Positions 27,901-36,089 of a stretch of 64,000 nucleotides of DNA are shown here, in pieces. Numbering within the stretch: position 1 is the stretch's first letter; each line of letters begins with the position of its first letter. The DNA comes from Paenibacillus pini JCM 16418 (GTDB lineage Bacteria > Bacillota > Bacilli > Paenibacillales > Paenibacillaceae): contig NZ_BAVZ01000017.1 of NCBI RefSeq assembly GCF_000576305.1, positions 1-64,000 of the forward strand, in the 5' to 3' direction. The notes beneath the pieces were generated by a model, which was given only the letters and a program-made list of their open reading frames with translations, was not told the origin of the DNA and made no database searches. Both the position numbers and the translations under genes were made by a program.

Positions 27901-28264
27901 TCGTAGCGGTAAGGTTCAGGTGAAAGGGGGCTGGAAAATTTATTCCAGCGGACCTGGGATTTATATGAATCAGCTGATCTCAAGTGCCCTTGGCATACGT
28001 CAGGAACAAGGCAACCTTGTGATAGATCCTGTACTACCCATTACATTAGACGGACTGCATTTCGACTTTGAATTTGCAGGAGTCCAAGTTACGTTTGTTT
28101 ATCACATCACAGGCACTAGTATTAGCCGTATCCTAATGAACGGAACACCTTTGACTTCAGAAAATCTATCAAACCCTTACCGTCAGGGAGGGGCGCTCAT
28201 TTCCAAGAATGATTTTGATCGTGAGATGAAGCAGGCGCGAAACATCGTTGAGATTTACATGTAA
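24905..28264 (+). CDS. GH94-type phosphorylase, probable 1,2-beta-oligoglucan phosphorylase
   Basis: A 1119-residue cytosolic enzyme. Its length and architecture match the long GH94 group that includes the Listeria 1,2-beta-oligoglucan phosphorylase: an extended N-terminal beta-sandwich region (residues about 1-560), then a helical (alpha/alpha)6 barrel, then a C-terminal jelly-roll. The catalytic-acid region is GDGDWDDTLQ (about 760-768), comparable to GGDWNDG of cellobiose phosphorylase. The reaction would use phosphate to release glucose 1-phosphate from beta-1,2-gluco-oligosaccharides. The assignment rests on family memory and the GH3/ABC neighbourhood; another linkage specificity cannot be excluded. 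Confidence 0.82.
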   Translation: MTTTITKSKFNVQAGDLCFTFWESGDLYQAVNGRTMINQLMTSPIDGSMNNLYLRTHGESGIQFFPMLGIQSGSTVSTGKRRVVWEGLAGNIEYRVTLALTKQGVWFWDVVTRGEDVKIDVIYGQDIGNADIGAVRSNEAYLSQYIDHTVFEDEAKGYVICSRQNQPQGGAFPYMQQGSLTRSVGYSTDGFQFFGLSYKETNMPERLSKAHLANEVYQYEFAYTALQSELISLNGEASFVFYGLVKEDHAVAVTKLEYADEIQSAWDAYKTEEYQEELHKLAPIHLKNTIGEPLQTLSMTEEEVSLRFPGSSMHQEERKDGQLLAFFTDTYEHIVLKDKELLVERPHGHILMSGNNVKLGAKVMTTTSYMYGIFNSHVVVGNTNFNKMMSNARNALNVPKTAGQRIYVEREGKFHLLTMPSLFEIGFNYVRWYYKMEEDMLIITNFTTLDTPEVRLNVRSESGQSYRYLVTNQVTMNVNEYELPVHMTQEEGKLVFTGDQNAISSDVYPNLKYRMWVDGADVTVGDETVLADGVHAGDASLVTLQLGESSEWTLTMQGLLEGEDLPASARNAQEEIAKFREFYKNVMNGFHLSRSADEESEDLFKVNALAWWYTHNMLVHYSVPHGLEQYGGAAWGTRDVCQGPVEYFMATQKFEQVRDILKMVYSHQYEDDGNWPQWFMFDEYFAIQQEESHGDIIVWPLKVLSDYLNATQDYSILEEKVPYTKKGEFQFTEQKVAILEHAKKEIGYIRSHFLHDTHLSSYGDGDWDDTLQPANAQLKKYMVSSWTVALTYQTLNQLSKALLPADQALAAELRELSLGIESDYNRYMLQTGIIPGFIYMEDPAQAKLMLHPTDTETGIQYRLLPMTRSIIAELLDLEQAQSHNRLIKDKFLSPDGVRLMNRPAQYAGGVSKHFKRAEQASNFGREVGLQYVHAHIRYIEAMAKLGNTDDVWSGLEIINPVGITDVVPNAELRQSNAYFSSSDGKFNTRYEAQARFDDLRSGKVQVKGGWKIYSSGPGIYMNQLISSALGIRQEQGNLVIDPVLPITLDGLHFDFEFAGVQVTFVYHITGTSISRILMNGTPLTSENLSNPYRQGGALISKNDFDREMKQARNIVEIYM

Positions 28265-28270
28265 GTAAAA

Positions 28271-28291
28271 GGCGATCTTTTACAGATCGCC
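28271..28291 (+). terminator. Hairpin between phosphorylase and LacI-type regulator
   Basis: GGCGATC pairs with GATCGCC around a 7-nt loop, without a T run. It may reduce read-through into the regulator gene. Confidence 0.5.
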
Positions 28292-28324
28292 AGTTTCAAT
28301 AGCATTATGGAGGAGCGAGGACAT

Positions 28325-29290
28325 ATGGTAAGTATTAAGGATATCGCCAAGAAAGCCGGGGTTTCCATTTCAACGGTATCTTATGCCCTCAACGGTAGCA
28401 GTAAAGTAACGGGTGAAACAAGCTCTAGAATTTTGGAGATTGCCAGAGAACTGAACTATGTCCCTAATGCGGCTGCAAGAACATTGAAGAAGAAAGAGTC
28501 TAAGATATTAGGTATGTTCTTAACCGATTTTAAAGGCGATGTATATGGGGATCTTCTGGATGGGATGAAGGAAGTTTGCAATGCCCGAGGTTATGATTTA
28601 GTAGTCTGTAGCGGTAAACAAGCTCATCGAATGCTACCAGAGCGAATGATGGATGGAGCCGTTATATTGGACCATACATTTCCAAGTGAGGAACTGCTAG
28701 AATATGCGAGGCGCAACCATAAAATTGTAGTACTTGATCGTGAATTAGAACATCCCAATATCAATCAGGTCTTATTGGACAATAAGGCGGGAGCCACGTT
28801 GGCTATAGAGTATCTACTTGAGCAGGGGCATAAGAAGATCTACGTCGTCACGGGGCCTGAAGGCTCATTTGATTCCAATCAACGGATGAAAGCCGTTCAG
28901 ATGGTAGCGGATCGGCATGATGATGTCGAATGGATTAAAATTGCTGGGAACTTCAAGAAAAGCGGCGGAGAACATGCAGCAGAGCAAATCATGGAGGAAT
29001 ACAAGGAACCGGTTGCCGTATTCTGTCTAAATGATGAGATGGCTATCGGTCTTTACAATCGCATTACGGAAACCGAGTTCAAGATTGGCGAGCATATCCA
29101 TCTAATTGGTTTTGATAATATCGAACTTACCCGTTATATGCAGCCTCGGCTAGCAACCATTGATTATTCCAAACGTAAATGGGGTGCACTTGCCTCTGAA
29201 CAACTGATCAAAATTATAGCAGGCGATCATATTGAACATGAACGAATCTATGTGTCGTTAGTTAAAGGTGAATCGGTTGGTAAGATATAA
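28325..29290 (+). CDS. LacI-family transcriptional repressor of the glucan operon
   Basis: A 321-residue regulator. The N-terminal helix-turn-helix is SIKDIAKKAGVSISTVSYAL, followed by the hinge helix region NAAARTLKKK. The periplasmic-binding-like effector domain covers residues about 60-320 (DGAVILDHTF, LLDNKAGATLAIEYL, FCLNDEMAIGLYN). ATG 28325 follows GGAGCGAGG. It lies 60 bases after the phosphorylase gene on the same strand and should bind the palindrome at the operon promoter, released by an imported sugar. The inducer is inferred. Confidence 0.9.
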   Translation: MVSIKDIAKKAGVSISTVSYALNGSSKVTGETSSRILEIARELNYVPNAAARTLKKKESKILGMFLTDFKGDVYGDLLDGMKEVCNARGYDLVVCSGKQAHRMLPERMMDGAVILDHTFPSEELLEYARRNHKIVVLDRELEHPNINQVLLDNKAGATLAIEYLLEQGHKKIYVVTGPEGSFDSNQRMKAVQMVADRHDDVEWIKIAGNFKKSGGEHAAEQIMEEYKEPVAVFCLNDEMAIGLYNRITETEFKIGEHIHLIGFDNIELTRYMQPRLATIDYSKRKWGALASEQLIKIIAGDHIEHERIYVSLVKGESVGKI

Positions 29291-29303
29291 GAGAATAATT
29301 CCA

Positions 29304-29356
29304 AAGAGACGACTCCCCTTACAAGATCAGCATAATCTTGTAAGGGGAGTCTCTTT
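29304..29356 (+). terminator. Strong terminator ending the glucan operon
   Basis: A long stem, with GACTCCCCTTACAAGAT pairing with ATCTTGTAAGGGGAGTC and AAGAGAC extending to GTCTCTTT. Confidence 0.95.
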
Positions 29357-29491
29357 ATTATGCTCTTAAATCGTATGTTTGAGATGCTTATTCCATATCT
29401 AGCTGAGCAACATTAATATAATAGCGCATCTGCAATTCCCCATATGCTAAATCCGATTCATTCAGGATTTCCTAGCCTCCATTACATTCCG

Positions 29492-29527
29492 TTAACAAAG
29501 AATTGTATACATTTACATAGATTAATA
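29492..29527 (+). promoter_or_regulatory. Candidate Pho box upstream of the propeller-pst genes
   Basis: TTAACA (29492), TTGTAT (29503), TTTACA (29512) and TTAATA (29522) repeat at 9-11-bp intervals, as PhoP binding sites do in Bacillus. The rest of 29357-29693 is AT-rich and shows no gene. Confidence 0.45.
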
Positions 29528-29693
29528 GACATTTTCCTTATATAAGCGCCATTTCCAACTAAAGTAATCCATATTTTTACAAATAGAAACAATAAATATT
29601 TAATATTCCCATAACATTCCATTGGAACGGATTTAACATTGATATATGAAAATAGTCCTATAGCACTTATGCGATAAGAAAAGGGTGAGCCTA

Positions 29694-31166
29694 TTGAAGA
29701 GTAATAAAGTATTTAATGTTCTAGTGGCATCCGCATTAGTAACTTCCGTATTAGCAGCAGGAACGGCAGAAGCAGCAGCAACCACGAAGCCAGCAACAAA
29801 AGCTCCAGCAAAAGTAACAAGCAAAGCACCAGTTGCTAAAGCACCAGTTAAATTAAAAGTTTCTAGTGTTTCTTTTAAAGTAAACGGTGAGACGGTTGCA
29901 GTAAATTCCGTTCAGGTTAAGAATACAACTCTCGTCGCTTTGGGTGATCTTGTTAAGGTGATTGGCGCAAAAGCTACATCCGCTAAAGGGATTACAACAC
30001 TCTCCGACGCATCAGCTCTGCATACGCTTGTTTTACAATCAGGATCGAAAACATACAAGCTAGATAACGAGGCACTTGCATTCGCGGTTGCTCCACTGTT
30101 ACAAGACAACAGAACGTATGTTGAACTTGAGCCAGTAGTCAACGCACTGGGTGGAGAAATTGTTAGCCAGTCTGGTAGTTCGAAAGAAATCCTAACGGTT
30201 AAACGAATCGCGGGTTCATTCGCATCCCCACGCTTTGATTCAGAAGGCAATGTTATTGCAGTCCTCGAAGATGGCGAAGTACCACAAGTTTATAAACTGA
30301 AGTCAAACTATAGCAGCCAACTGCTTGCTTCTGATAGTAACGCAGCAGATATGGCGATTTCACCAAATGGTCAATGGGGCGCTTATGCAGATGACAAGGG
30401 CCAATTGTCTTTGATCAGTTTAACAGGTGGACAAACACAGTTACTGGGCCAAGACACGACAGTGAAGACAGATTTGAACTGGTCGGCTGACGGCAAGAGC
30501 ATTTACTTTGTACAAGGTGACAAACAAGAGAAGATTTCTTACATAACATTGGACACAGGCAAAATTACCGAAGTTTTGGCTGACAAAGTGGAGAATAAAT
30601 CAGACGTGCGTGTATCGGCGGATGGCAAAAAAATTGTCTACATCGTAAATATCACGGGTGTGGCTAAGAATGACAAGGATAGTACAGAAGATTCCCTCAG
30701 CATTGACTATTCAGGTGCAGGTGAGCAATTCTACTCCTTAGCTGTAGGTACTAAAGACGCTAAGCCAGTTCAACTTACAACAAGCAATGACAACAAGTTG
30801 TTCCCAATCTTGCAAGCTGACGGCAAACTATTATACCTAAGTGCAGATCCAGACAACAGCAATGCTAAAAACGTACTCAAAGCCGTTAATGTAGACGGTA
30901 AAACACAAGATGTCATTAACGATATCGATGTAACCGTTACAGCAACCAATGCCAATGGTCAACTTGCAGTAGCTGGTATTGCAGCTGATGGCAAAACAAA
31001 AGTGTATACGGTATCTGCAAGTGGAAGCAAGACCGAAGTATACAGCACAGATGCTGACATTAGTGAATTGTCGCTTTCGGTAGATGGATCCCAATTGGTA
31101 GCGATCGTAGACGGTAAGATTGTTCTGATTCAAAATGGCGGTAAATCCCTACAACTTTCCCTATAA
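29694..31166 (+). CDS. Secreted protein with copper-amine-oxidase-N domain and beta-propeller repeats
   Basis: An exported protein of about 490 residues. The TTG at 29694 is the likely start because AAAAGGGTGAG lies just upstream. A signal peptide ends near GTAEAAA, followed by a low-complexity Ala/Lys/Pro/Thr linker. Residues about 50-170 match the copper amine oxidase N-terminal (stalk) domain often found in Paenibacillus envelope proteins. The rest has TolB/PD40-like repeats (SPNGQWGAYADD, SADGKSIYFVQGD, SADGKKIVYIV). No enzyme motif is visible. Its position just ahead of pstS suggests a link to phosphate starvation, perhaps as a cell-surface binding protein; this is inference. Confidence 0.75.
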   Translation: MKSNKVFNVLVASALVTSVLAAGTAEAAATTKPATKAPAKVTSKAPVAKAPVKLKVSSVSFKVNGETVAVNSVQVKNTTLVALGDLVKVIGAKATSAKGITTLSDASALHTLVLQSGSKTYKLDNEALAFAVAPLLQDNRTYVELEPVVNALGGEIVSQSGSSKEILTVKRIAGSFASPRFDSEGNVIAVLEDGEVPQVYKLKSNYSSQLLASDSNAADMAISPNGQWGAYADDKGQLSLISLTGGQTQLLGQDTTVKTDLNWSADGKSIYFVQGDKQEKISYITLDTGKITEVLADKVENKSDVRVSADGKKIVYIVNITGVAKNDKDSTEDSLSIDYSGAGEQFYSLAVGTKDAKPVQLTTSNDNKLFPILQADGKLLYLSADPDNSNAKNVLKAVNVDGKTQDVINDIDVTVTATNANGQLAVAGIAADGKTKVYTVSASGSKTEVYSTDADISELSLSVDGSQLVAIVDGKIVLIQNGGKSLQLSL

Positions 31167-31205
31167 ACTAATTAAATCGGCTTAGACCGAGAGGAGAATA
31201 AATAC

Positions 31206-32063
31206 ATGAAATTTTTCAAAAGAATGTCCCTGGTAGCTGTAACATCTTTGATGGTGGCTTCCTCAATCCTAGGAACTGCTTCTGCAGCTTCCGATAAGGT
31301 ATCCGGTAAAATCACAGTTAACGGTTCTACAGCTTTGCTTCCACTTACTCTACAAGCGGCTAAAGAATTCCAAAAAATCAATCCTAAAGTTAGAATTGCA
31401 GCATCTGGTAAAGGTTCTGTAACTGGACCTCAAGCAGTTAAGAAAGGTATCGCTGATATCGGAGCATGTGACTGGGATGCAAGCATTGACGTTCCTGGAT
31501 TTAAAGCTTTCGACGGTCAAGTAGCTAACAAAGTTGCGGTAATTCCTTTTGCAACAGTTACGAACAAGAACGTAAGCGTAAATAACCTGAGCACGGATCA
31601 GCTAAAAGGTATCTTCTCTGGTAAAATCACGAACTGGAAAGAAGTTGGCGGAGACAACGCTGACATCGTCGTTATTACACGTGCATTTGGTTCAGGTACT
31701 CGTGTTAACTATCAAGCTAAAGCACTAGCTGGTGGAGACATCACGAAGAAAGAAAAGAACTATAAGGAAGTAGGATCAAGCGGCGACATGAAAACGGCTG
31801 TTGCAACGACTCCTAACTCTATCGGATATATCGACTTGGTTTATGTAAACAGCGATCTGAAAGCAATTAACTTTAACGGTGTAGCACCAACTACGAATAA
31901 CGTAATCAATGGTTCTTATAAGATCTGGGCTTATGGATATTTCATGACTAAAGGTCAACCAACCGGTGCAACGAAGGCATTTATTGACTACATTCAAAGC
32001 AGTAAATTCCAACAAGGTTCCCTGAAGAAATTAAAATTCATTCCAGTATCGGCAATGAAATAA
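31206..32063 (+). CDS. pstS: Phosphate-type ABC transporter binding protein PstS, without lipobox
   Basis: A 285-residue exported binding protein. It has a signal peptide with an apparent type I site (GTASAASDK) and no lipobox cysteine, unusual for a Gram-positive binding protein. PBP-like phosphate features are GSTALLPL, SGKGSVTG, GIADIGACDWDAS, GKITNWKEVGG and RAFGSGTR. ATG 31206 follows GAGAGGAG. The phosphate-binding loop SGKGS differs from the common SGAG/SGTG forms but keeps Ser and Gly. It may be released into the medium or held by another partner. Phosphate specificity is likely from the PstC/PstA neighbours. Confidence 0.85.
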   Translation: MKFFKRMSLVAVTSLMVASSILGTASAASDKVSGKITVNGSTALLPLTLQAAKEFQKINPKVRIAASGKGSVTGPQAVKKGIADIGACDWDASIDVPGFKAFDGQVANKVAVIPFATVTNKNVSVNNLSTDQLKGIFSGKITNWKEVGGDNADIVVITRAFGSGTRVNYQAKALAGGDITKKEKNYKEVGSSGDMKTAVATTPNSIGYIDLVYVNSDLKAINFNGVAPTTNNVINGSYKIWAYGYFMTKGQPTGATKAFIDYIQSSKFQQGSLKKLKFIPVSAMK

Positions 32064-32103
32064 GAGATTATATCTAATGTAACATCCATTATGTTGTGAT
32101 TCG

Positions 32104-32136
32104 GCAGCCAGCCTCGTGTAATTAGAGGCTGGCTGC
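32104..32136 (+). terminator. Stable hairpin between pstS and pstC
   Basis: A perfect 12-bp stem (GCAGCCAGCCTC with GAGGCTGGCTGC) and a 9-nt loop, without a T run. It probably protects pstS mRNA and lowers permease expression. Confidence 0.75.
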
Positions 32137-32153
32137 TGTATGGGAGGAAAACG

Positions 32154-33101
32154 ATGAACACGCCTGTTCAGCAAATCGTGCCTGAAGATAGGGCTTTACG
32201 GAAACCATCTAATAAATTCAAATTTACACGCTCTGTCCGTGTCCGTTTAACGAATCGATTATTTAAATATTACTTTTTATTCAGTATATTAGCGCTTTGC
32301 TTCGTACTAGGATTGGTTATTTTCTTTATTGGTAAAACAGCATTTCTTACGTTTGGTCACATTTCCTTATCTGAATTCTTCCTATCTTTTAACTGGAATC
32401 CAGAAGAGGAGCACTTCGGAGCGGCAGCTTTTATTATTAATACAATTTCGCTTACCCTGCTTACTTTAGTTATGGCAGTGCCTATATCTGTGGGTATGGC
32501 TGTACTTATTGCCGAAATTGCTCCAAAATGGTTCAAAAATTTGATTCGCCCTGTTTTAGATCTTCTTGTAGGGATTCCTTCCATTGTATATGGATATATT
32601 GGTTTGACCGTGCTCATTCCTTTTCTACGTAAAGTAAGTGGGGAGAATCTTGGAGACGGGATTCTGGCAGCAGCTTTGGTACTGGCTTTAATGGTTCTAC
32701 CGACAATCAGCCGGATCAGTGATGAGGCTATCGTATCTGTGCCGAAAAAGTACCGTGAGGCGGCTTACGCTATGGGATCTACTCGTTTGCAGGTTATCAT
32801 GAGAGTGATACTGCCAGCTGCGGGAAGAGGGATTATTGCAGCTATTATTATGGGCATGACCCGCGCAATCGGCGAGACGATGGCGGTTGTGATGGTCATC
32901 GGAAATACGGCTCAGCTGGCGAAAAGCTTCTTCTCACCAACATCCGTATTGACGAGTAATATCGTCATGCAAATTTCTAATGTTGAATTTGATTCGACCT
33001 GGAATTATGCGCTGCATATGATGGCATTCTTGCTCCTCGTCATTTCATTCATCCTTATCTTGTTCATTCGTTTTCTGGGTAGAAAAGGGAGGAACACTTA
33101 A
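32154..33101 (+). CDS. pstC: Phosphate ABC transporter permease PstC
   Basis: A 315-residue membrane protein with about six transmembrane segments. The EAA loop reads REAAYAMGSTRLQVIMRVILP. GIPSIVYGYIGL and ARAIGETMAV-like segments are typical of PstC. The first 30 residues are a charged cytoplasmic tail. ATG 32154 follows GGGAGG. The final A of its TAA stop overlaps the pstA ATG, which suggests translational coupling. Confidence 0.93.
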   Translation: MNTPVQQIVPEDRALRKPSNKFKFTRSVRVRLTNRLFKYYFLFSILALCFVLGLVIFFIGKTAFLTFGHISLSEFFLSFNWNPEEEHFGAAAFIINTISLTLLTLVMAVPISVGMAVLIAEIAPKWFKNLIRPVLDLLVGIPSIVYGYIGLTVLIPFLRKVSGENLGDGILAAALVLALMVLPTISRISDEAIVSVPKKYREAAYAMGSTRLQVIMRVILPAAGRGIIAAIIMGMTRAIGETMAVVMVIGNTAQLAKSFFSPTSVLTSNIVMQISNVEFDSTWNYALHMMAFLLLVISFILILFIRFLGRKGRNT

Positions 33102-33982
33102 TGAACGAAATGACACGCAGCCGCAAAATGAAAAGATCGATTCTCTATAACAAGTCTGCCACATTTGGATTTTACGCTCTTGGGGTTCTTGTATTACTGC
33201 TCATCTTCTGGTTACTTTATTCCATTCTAAGCAAAGGTTTACCGGGACTATCACTGGAATTCCTGACTAAGCTACCTGAGGATATGGACATAGGCGGTGG
33301 GATCGGCCCTGTTTTATTTAATTCATTCTATATCTTGTTCTTATCTCTAATTATTTCGATTCCTATTGGGGTTGGTGCAGGGATTTATATGGCGGAATAC
33401 GCCCCGAATAATAAATTCACTGAGATTCTTCGTATTTGTGTGGAGAGCTTATCCTCGGTACCTTCTATTGTTTTCGGTATGCTCGGATTAGCTATTTTCG
33501 CTGAATACTTTCAGGTAGGACTTACGATTCTAGGTGGTGCTGTAAGTTTAGCATTCCTAAATCTCCCGATGCTGGCGAGAGTAACGGAAGAAGCTGTACG
33601 TTCCGTTCCTAACGATATGCGTAATGCTTCTTATGCGCTCGGTATGACTAAATTTCAGTGTATCCGTACCGTCGTGCTGCCCATGGCGATGCAAGGGATC
33701 ATTACAGGGATTTGCCTTGTAGCAGGCCGTGCATTCGGTGAATCTGCAGTTATTTTGCTTACGGCAGGACTCAGTACATCCGGAGAAATGTGGGACTTCA
33801 ATTTATTATCTCCAGGTGAAACGCTTGCTGTACATCTATGGTATGTTCAATCGGAAGCGATCGTGGAAGATGCTAGACAGATTGCAGACAAATCAGCAGC
33901 GGTGTTGGTTTTAGTTGTGCTACTGATTAACCTTCTATTTCGAATTCCACTGTGGATTACGAACCGTAAACTTAAGAGATAA
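33101..33982 (+). CDS. pstA: Phosphate ABC transporter permease PstA
   Basis: A 293-residue membrane protein with about six transmembrane segments. The EAA loop reads RNASYALGMTKFQCIRTVVLP, and SVPSIVFGMLGLA is the PstA counterpart of the PstC signature. Its start overlaps the pstC stop by one base. A terminator follows at 34043, so no pstB ATPase or phoU gene belongs to this transcription unit. The ATPase must come from another locus. Confidence 0.93.
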   Translation: MNEMTRSRKMKRSILYNKSATFGFYALGVLVLLLIFWLLYSILSKGLPGLSLEFLTKLPEDMDIGGGIGPVLFNSFYILFLSLIISIPIGVGAGIYMAEYAPNNKFTEILRICVESLSSVPSIVFGMLGLAIFAEYFQVGLTILGGAVSLAFLNLPMLARVTEEAVRSVPNDMRNASYALGMTKFQCIRTVVLPMAMQGIITGICLVAGRAFGESAVILLTAGLSTSGEMWDFNLLSPGETLAVHLWYVQSEAIVEDARQIADKSAAVLVLVVLLINLLFRIPLWITNRKLKR

Positions 33983-34042
33983 TCATTTCGGGATATACAA
34001 GAAAATAGACCATTTGATAGATTTAAATTGTAAGCATAAGAT

Positions 34043-34062
34043 AAGGCTGGGAAACCAGCCTT
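34043..34062 (+). terminator. Terminator after pstA
   Basis: AAGGCTGG pairs with CCAGCCTT around a GAAA tetraloop, followed by ATTTTGC. Confidence 0.88.
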
Positions 34063-34138
34063 ATTTTGCTTTTTATAAGCCTATATTTAAATTTTTATGA
34101 TACAATAAATCAAACATCCTATGTTTGGAGGTATCGCT

Positions 34139-34843
34139 TTGGAACTACAACAACCGAACCGATTTACGTTGGTTGAGCAGGTTACAGCTCAGATCGAATC
34201 CTTGATAGAGAATGGTGTTTGGCCAGTGGGAGAGCGAATTCCACCGGAACCGGAGTTAGTTGATAAGCTTGGGGTTAGCAGAAACACGGTTCGCGAGGCG
34301 ATCAGAGCACTCATTCATGGGGGTATGCTAAGAACGCGTCAAGGGGATGGTACCTACGTTTGCTCTTCTAGTAGCCTAAGCCCCGTTCTACTGCGTCGTC
34401 TTCAGCGCAGTAAGCTGAGTGAGACACTGGAGGTTCGCGCTGCTCTGGAGCAGGAGGCCGCTCGTCTTGCATCACTACGGCGTACGACTGACGACGTCAT
34501 AGCCCTTCAAGCCTCTCTGGATGCACGTAGAGTAGCGGAGGAGTCTGGTGACGTGGAAGCATTCGTAGCAGCGGATGTACATTTTCATAAGCAAGTGATT
34601 GCAGCCGCACACAACAGTATCTTGAGTGATTTGTATAACTCCATGACAGAGGCTGTGCGTAACTCCGTTTCAATGGTAAACGAGCATATGTGTGTGGCCA
34701 TCGTTCATAGCCAGATGAGTGAGACGATGATCGAAGCTATCATAAATCAGGATGAGGCAGCTGCTGCTGAGGCAGTCCGAACATATATTCAAGCATCTCA
34801 GGATGCGCTACTACAAGCATCTCAAGGAGGAAATAAAGAATAA
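34139..34843 (+). CDS. GntR/FadR-subfamily transcriptional regulator
   Basis: A 234-residue regulator. The N-terminal winged helix shows IPPEPELVDKLGVSRNTVREA and LRTRQGDGTYV. The C-terminal all-helical FCD domain (residues about 95-225) has the metal/effector-binding pattern with DVHFHKQVIAAAHN. TTG 34139 is chosen because GGAGG (34127-34131) is seven bases upstream; the ATG at 34121 lies before that site. It is followed at once by a CynX/NimT-like carrier, which it probably controls. Confidence 0.88.
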   Translation: MELQQPNRFTLVEQVTAQIESLIENGVWPVGERIPPEPELVDKLGVSRNTVREAIRALIHGGMLRTRQGDGTYVCSSSSLSPVLLRRLQRSKLSETLEVRAALEQEAARLASLRRTTDDVIALQASLDARRVAEESGDVEAFVAADVHFHKQVIAAAHNSILSDLYNSMTEAVRNSVSMVNEHMCVAIVHSQMSETMIEAIINQDEAAAAEAVRTYIQASQDALLQASQGGNKE

Positions 34844-34844
34844 C

Positions 34845-36089
34845 ATGCGACAAACGACTGACATCTCAGAGAATAATCAACAAAAGCCGGGTAAGTCTAG
34901 GCTGCAAGTAGTCCTTCTTTTTATTGGTATCATCATGATCGCTATGACGCTGCGGGCGCCTATTACATCCGTAGGTCCTTTAATTGAAATCATTCGAAAT
35001 GACACAGGGATGTCTCACACGCTCGTAGGACTACTGACGACGTTTCCTTTGTTAGCTTTTGCACTTTTATCCCCAGTAGCCCCCAAAATTGCTCGGAAAT
35101 GGGGGATAGAGCGTACGCTCTTTGTGGGCGTATTCGCGGTGACCGCAGGAATAGTGCTTCGTTATTTACCTTCAATTACTTCGCTTTTTGCAGGAACCAT
35201 TCTATTAGGTCTTGGTATAGCACTCAGCAATGTGCTCTTACCCAGCCTCATTAAGCGGGATTTTCCTAATAAAGTTGGAGTCATGATGGGAACGTACTCG
35301 GTATCCATGAACATATTTGCTGCCTTGGCTTCCGGTATTAGCTTTCCACTGGCTCAGTACTCTTCTACGGGCTGGAGGGGATCGCTGGTCATGTGGGGGA
35401 TATTATCCTTTGTAGCGCTCATGATTTGGTTGCCACAGCTTCGTTCGATTCAGCATGAAGCTCCTAACGTACAAATATCTGCCAAAAGCAACGTATGGCG
35501 TTCCAAGCTAGCTTGGCAGGTTACTATTGTTATGGGATTACAATCTTTTATTTTCTATTCCGTCGTAGCTTGGCTGCCTGAAATTTTGACACAGCGTGGA
35601 ATGAGCTCATCCACAGCGGGATGGATGCTTTCACTTATGCAATTTTTTAGTGTTCCAGTTACGTTCGTTGTGCCTATATTGGCAGCACGTTTTAAGAATC
35701 AGCGAGGTCTAATTCTAGCAACGTTTGCCTGCTTTATCCTAGGCCTAGGGGTGCTGTTAACGGGTTCGCGTTCGCTGGTTCCGCTTGCAGTTATCCCAAT
35801 TGGTATCGGGACAGGCGCAGCTTTTGGGCTTGTAACGATGTTCTTCGTTCTTCGCTCTCGCTCAGTGAACCAATCGGCAGAACTTTCGGGAATGGCCCAG
35901 TCTATTGGATATCTGTTGGCAGCAGCAGGTCCACTGCTATTCGGTTTTGTGCATGATCTTACGAATAGCTGGACTAGTGCAATCGTTCTACTCATTGTTG
36001 CATCCGTTATTTATATGCTGGCTGGTTTAGGAGCCGGTAGTAATCGATTTATTGGAGAAGAAAATAACAAGAAGACTTCCGTCAGCTGA
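34845..36089 (+). CDS. MFS transporter, CynX/NimT (YycB-like) family
   Basis: A 414-residue carrier with 12 predicted membrane helices. Helix 1 has LRAPITSVGPL, a hallmark of the CynX/NimT group (E. coli cyanate transporter-like CynX and the 2-nitroimidazole exporter NimT). ATG 34845 is two bases after the regulator stop; GGAGG lies 14 bases upstream inside the regulator gene. The stop codon is embedded in the terminator palindrome. The substrate is unknown. The presence of cyanase in the same window makes cyanate worth considering, though the genes are 22 kb apart. Confidence 0.87.
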   Translation: MRQTTDISENNQQKPGKSRLQVVLLFIGIIMIAMTLRAPITSVGPLIEIIRNDTGMSHTLVGLLTTFPLLAFALLSPVAPKIARKWGIERTLFVGVFAVTAGIVLRYLPSITSLFAGTILLGLGIALSNVLLPSLIKRDFPNKVGVMMGTYSVSMNIFAALASGISFPLAQYSSTGWRGSLVMWGILSFVALMIWLPQLRSIQHEAPNVQISAKSNVWRSKLAWQVTIVMGLQSFIFYSVVAWLPEILTQRGMSSSTAGWMLSLMQFFSVPVTFVVPILAARFKNQRGLILATFACFILGLGVLLTGSRSLVPLAVIPIGIGTGAAFGLVTMFFVLRSRSVNQSAELSGMAQSIGYLLAAAGPLLFGFVHDLTNSWTSAIVLLIVASVIYMLAGLGAGSNRFIGEENNKKTSVS

